From Lujinxingia vulgaris (GTDB lineage Bacteria > Myxococcota_A > Bradymonadia > Bradymonadales > Bradymonadaceae), in NCBI RefSeq assembly GCF_007997015.1, contig NZ_VOSM01000003.1, forward strand, positions 1 through 64,000: DNA of 64,000 nt. The letters are read 5' to 3'. A program made the translations under genes and the position numbers. The notes beneath the pieces are model-generated. The model was not told the origin of the DNA and ran no database searches. It was given only the letters and a program-made list of their open reading frames with translations. This document shows, one piece after another, positions 62,338-64,000 of the stretch; the stretch's first letter is position 1; every line of letters starts with the position of its first letter.

Positions 62338-64000
62338 TTACTCGATGTAGCTGAGCATGTTGCCGCCGGTGACCGCCGCGGTGGTGCCGGGCGGGGTGGT
62401 GCCGATAAGGCACATGTTGCCGCCCACGCTCACACCGGCCGGGCAGGCGTACTGCGCGGTGAAGTAGAGCATGCCCTGCCAGATGAAGGGCTGGTGGCCG
62501 GGGATGGGCTGGGCGATCTGGCAGTTTGCGCCATCAAACCAGCCATCGGGGCAGACCCCGCCGGGGAGCGCGGTGGTGTAGAGGTGCCCCTGCCAGATGA
62601 AGGGGCTCACGCCGGGGGCCGGCGTGAGCACGTGGCAGTTGGCGCCGTCGTAGTTTCCAACCGGGCAGACGGGCGACTTCTGGGTGTACCAGGTGCGGCC
62701 GCTGACCTGGACGTTGACCGAGGCGGGCGCGGGGGTGACCTCACAATGGTTCGGAGCCTCGGTGGCACCCATGGGTTGGCCGTTGGCCATGATCGCCGGT
62801 TGCGTGCAGCGCTTAAAGCAGCTGTCGGCCGGGTTGTGAGTGCTCAGCGGGTTGAGGAAGGGGGTGCGTTTGTTGAGGAAGTGCGGGTGGACCTCGTGAA
62901 TCGCCGCGAAGCGGTTAAAGAAGTCCAGCAGGTCATTGCCCTGAGCGATGGAGAAGTGGCTGCTGAAGCCCTTGCTCGGGTCGGCCTTAAAGGTCCAGAG
63001 CAGATCCCAGAAGTCGTAGTCGATGTTGCTCCAGTAGCACTGGGTGGGCAGGGTGGTCCACGGGTCGACCGGCGCGTGACCTTCCCAGCTCGCCGCGTTC
63101 CAGAACTGGAAGTTGCGGCGGGCGAAGTTGTCGGCGGTCAGAAGTTTAAGGCCGTGGGTGACGCCGTCGTCCTGGCGGATGGTGCGGTAGACGGAGTCGA
63201 GCGGGGCCTGACCTTCGCTGACGCAGGTCGCGTCGTTGGTGAGCCCGGGCATGCTCAGGGGGTTGGTCTCGGAGTTGATGTCACAATGCGCGGAGTTGAA
63301 GATCGCGCCGCAGAGCGCTTCGTGAGCGAAGTACTCGGCGAAACCTTCGAGGAAGGCCACGTTGTCGTCTTCCTGGCAGTTGTGCGTGTTCCAGCCGTTG
63401 ATGAGGCTGGTGACGATGTTGGGGATGTTGCCGCTCTTATGCTTGTAATGCCAGGTGTGGGCGGTTTCGTGGACCACCGTGGAGATGTCCCACCAGTTCT
63501 CCGAGACGAAGATGCCGTGTGCGGTGGGGAAGGGGTTGATGGGGCTGAGCACGTTGGCGGGGTTGGGCGGGGCGATGCCCACGTTATTGAAGGGCACCGG
63601 GTAGTGGAACATCACCGGCCCGTTGAAGCGCAGCCAGCTGTTCTGGGCGCCGGCGGCCTGGTCGATGCGGCGCATCGCATCAAACGATACGGCCTGCTCG
63701 CGGCGCCAGCTCTGGCCGAGGGCCCCGGGCTGGCCCGGCGCAAAGATCATGTTGCCGGCGTTGTAGCCCGAGGAACTGTGGGAGTGCCATCCGACCTCCT
63801 TGACGATGGAGAAGCCCTGCCGGAAGAGCCCGTCAAAGGAGAAGGTGTTCCAGGTGGCGAAGTGGCCGTCGCGCAGACGGTACTGGATGCGGGCCCGGCG
63901 CTTGGCCCCGGCGAACATCCCGGTGAACTTGCGGGAGATGCTAAAGCAGCCCTGGGAGTTGGTGCGCGTGGTGGCCCAGGGGCGGTAGAAGATGCCGTCG
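62338..64000 (-). CDS. secreted zincin-like metalloprotease, partial at window edge
   Basis: The frame is open to the right edge, so the N-terminus is missing; at least 554 codons are visible. The zinc motif is HETAHTWHYKH (HExxH, His and Glu), and FLEGFAEYFAHEALCG provides a plausible third-ligand glutamate helix. Nearby cysteines are numerous, suggesting an extracytoplasmic protein. The C-terminal about 130 residues contain repeats with CPxGxxDGANC and PFIWQGxLY, plus a partial third copy. They may bind a substrate or the cell surface. The substrate is unknown. Confidence 0.82.
   Translation of the reverse strand, partial: DGIFYRPWATTRTNSQGCFSISRKFTGMFAGAKRRARIQYRLRDGHFATWNTFSFDGLFRQGFSIVKEVGWHSHSSSGYNAGNMIFAPGQPGALGQSWRREQAVSFDAMRRIDQAAGAQNSWLRFNGPVMFHYPVPFNNVGIAPPNPANVLSPINPFPTAHGIFVSENWWDISTVVHETAHTWHYKHKSGNIPNIVTSLINGWNTHNCQEDDNVAFLEGFAEYFAHEALCGAIFNSAHCDINSETNPLSMPGLTNDATCVSEGQAPLDSVYRTIRQDDGVTHGLKLLTADNFARRNFQFWNAASWEGHAPVDPWTTLPTQCYWSNIDYDFWDLLWTFKADPSKGFSSHFSIAQGNDLLDFFNRFAAIHEVHPHFLNKRTPFLNPLSTHNPADSCFKRCTQPAIMANGQPMGATEAPNHCEVTPAPASVNVQVSGRTWYTQKSPVCPVGNYDGANCHVLTPAPGVSPFIWQGHLYTTALPGGVCPDGWFDGANCQIAQPIPGHQPFIWQGMLYFTAQYACPAGVSVGGNMCLIGTTPPGTTAAVTGGNMLSYIE

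Overview
The window is high-GC bacterial chromosome with tightly packed genes. Codon use, many small lipoproteins with a lipobox cysteine, DprE1/DprE2-like genes and a selenium tRNA-modification pair suggest a Gram-negative of the Myxococcota/Deltaproteobacteria type, perhaps Bradymonadales. That placement is inference; no rRNA or marker gene is present. I see no tRNA, rRNA, CRISPR array, transposase or phage gene. Start codons were chosen by ribosome-binding site and family alignment.

Layout. 1-2044: end of a surface-polysaccharide locus (a glycosyltransferase and a short UDP-sugar dehydrogenase). 2483-4492: arsenic resistance (ArsR, Acr3, ArsC) with two matching candidate ArsR boxes. 4565-8281: a tandem winged-helix-like protein, then a TetR/LmrA-type regulator and an SDR-type epimerase sharing a twin operator. 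8474-10223: a lipoprotein gene broken by a frameshift. 10450-17180: a four-gene overlapping operon (unknown protein, phospholipase-D-like protein, small protein, large SNF2/RapA-like helicase) that looks like an anti-phage module and is the most interesting part of the window. The second and third genes would fuse by a -1 shift on a G6 run.

17443-24516: a large propeller/IPT lipoprotein, a cupin, a globin with an Fe-S-type regulator (probably NO or redox response), a DJ-1/PfpI protein and small conserved genes. 24568-29538: an ArsR-rhodanese regulator behind two palindromes, an MFS transporter, a cystathionine-synthase-like enzyme, a cysteine desulfurase and a frameshifted methyltransferase, which reads as a sulfane-sulfur module. 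29700-35518: amino-acid transporter, AlkB, oxidoreductases, lipoprotein and a 22-bp-stem bidirectional terminator.

36299-38409: MnmH/SelU and SelD for 2-selenouridine in tRNA. 38486-44939: a complete subclass B1-type metallo-beta-lactamase lipoprotein, a MOSC protein, two glutathione transferases, an outer lipoprotein and a PAS-PAS hybrid histidine kinase. 45047-50683: a TetR-hydrolase operon, an esterase lipoprotein, a GNAT enzyme and the DprE1/DprE2-like pair. 51297-55404: three tandem TPM-domain/zinc-ribbon paralogues and a LemA-like membrane protein. 56654-64000: ArsM, a thioesterase, the molybdate transporter ModABC, an AlkC-type glycosylase and the 3' part of a secreted zincin-like protease that runs off the window.

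Three genes carry apparent frameshifts (near 8820-8857, at the G6 run 12754-12759 and at the T6 run 29265-29270). Two of these sit on homopolymers, so read error must be excluded before biology is claimed.
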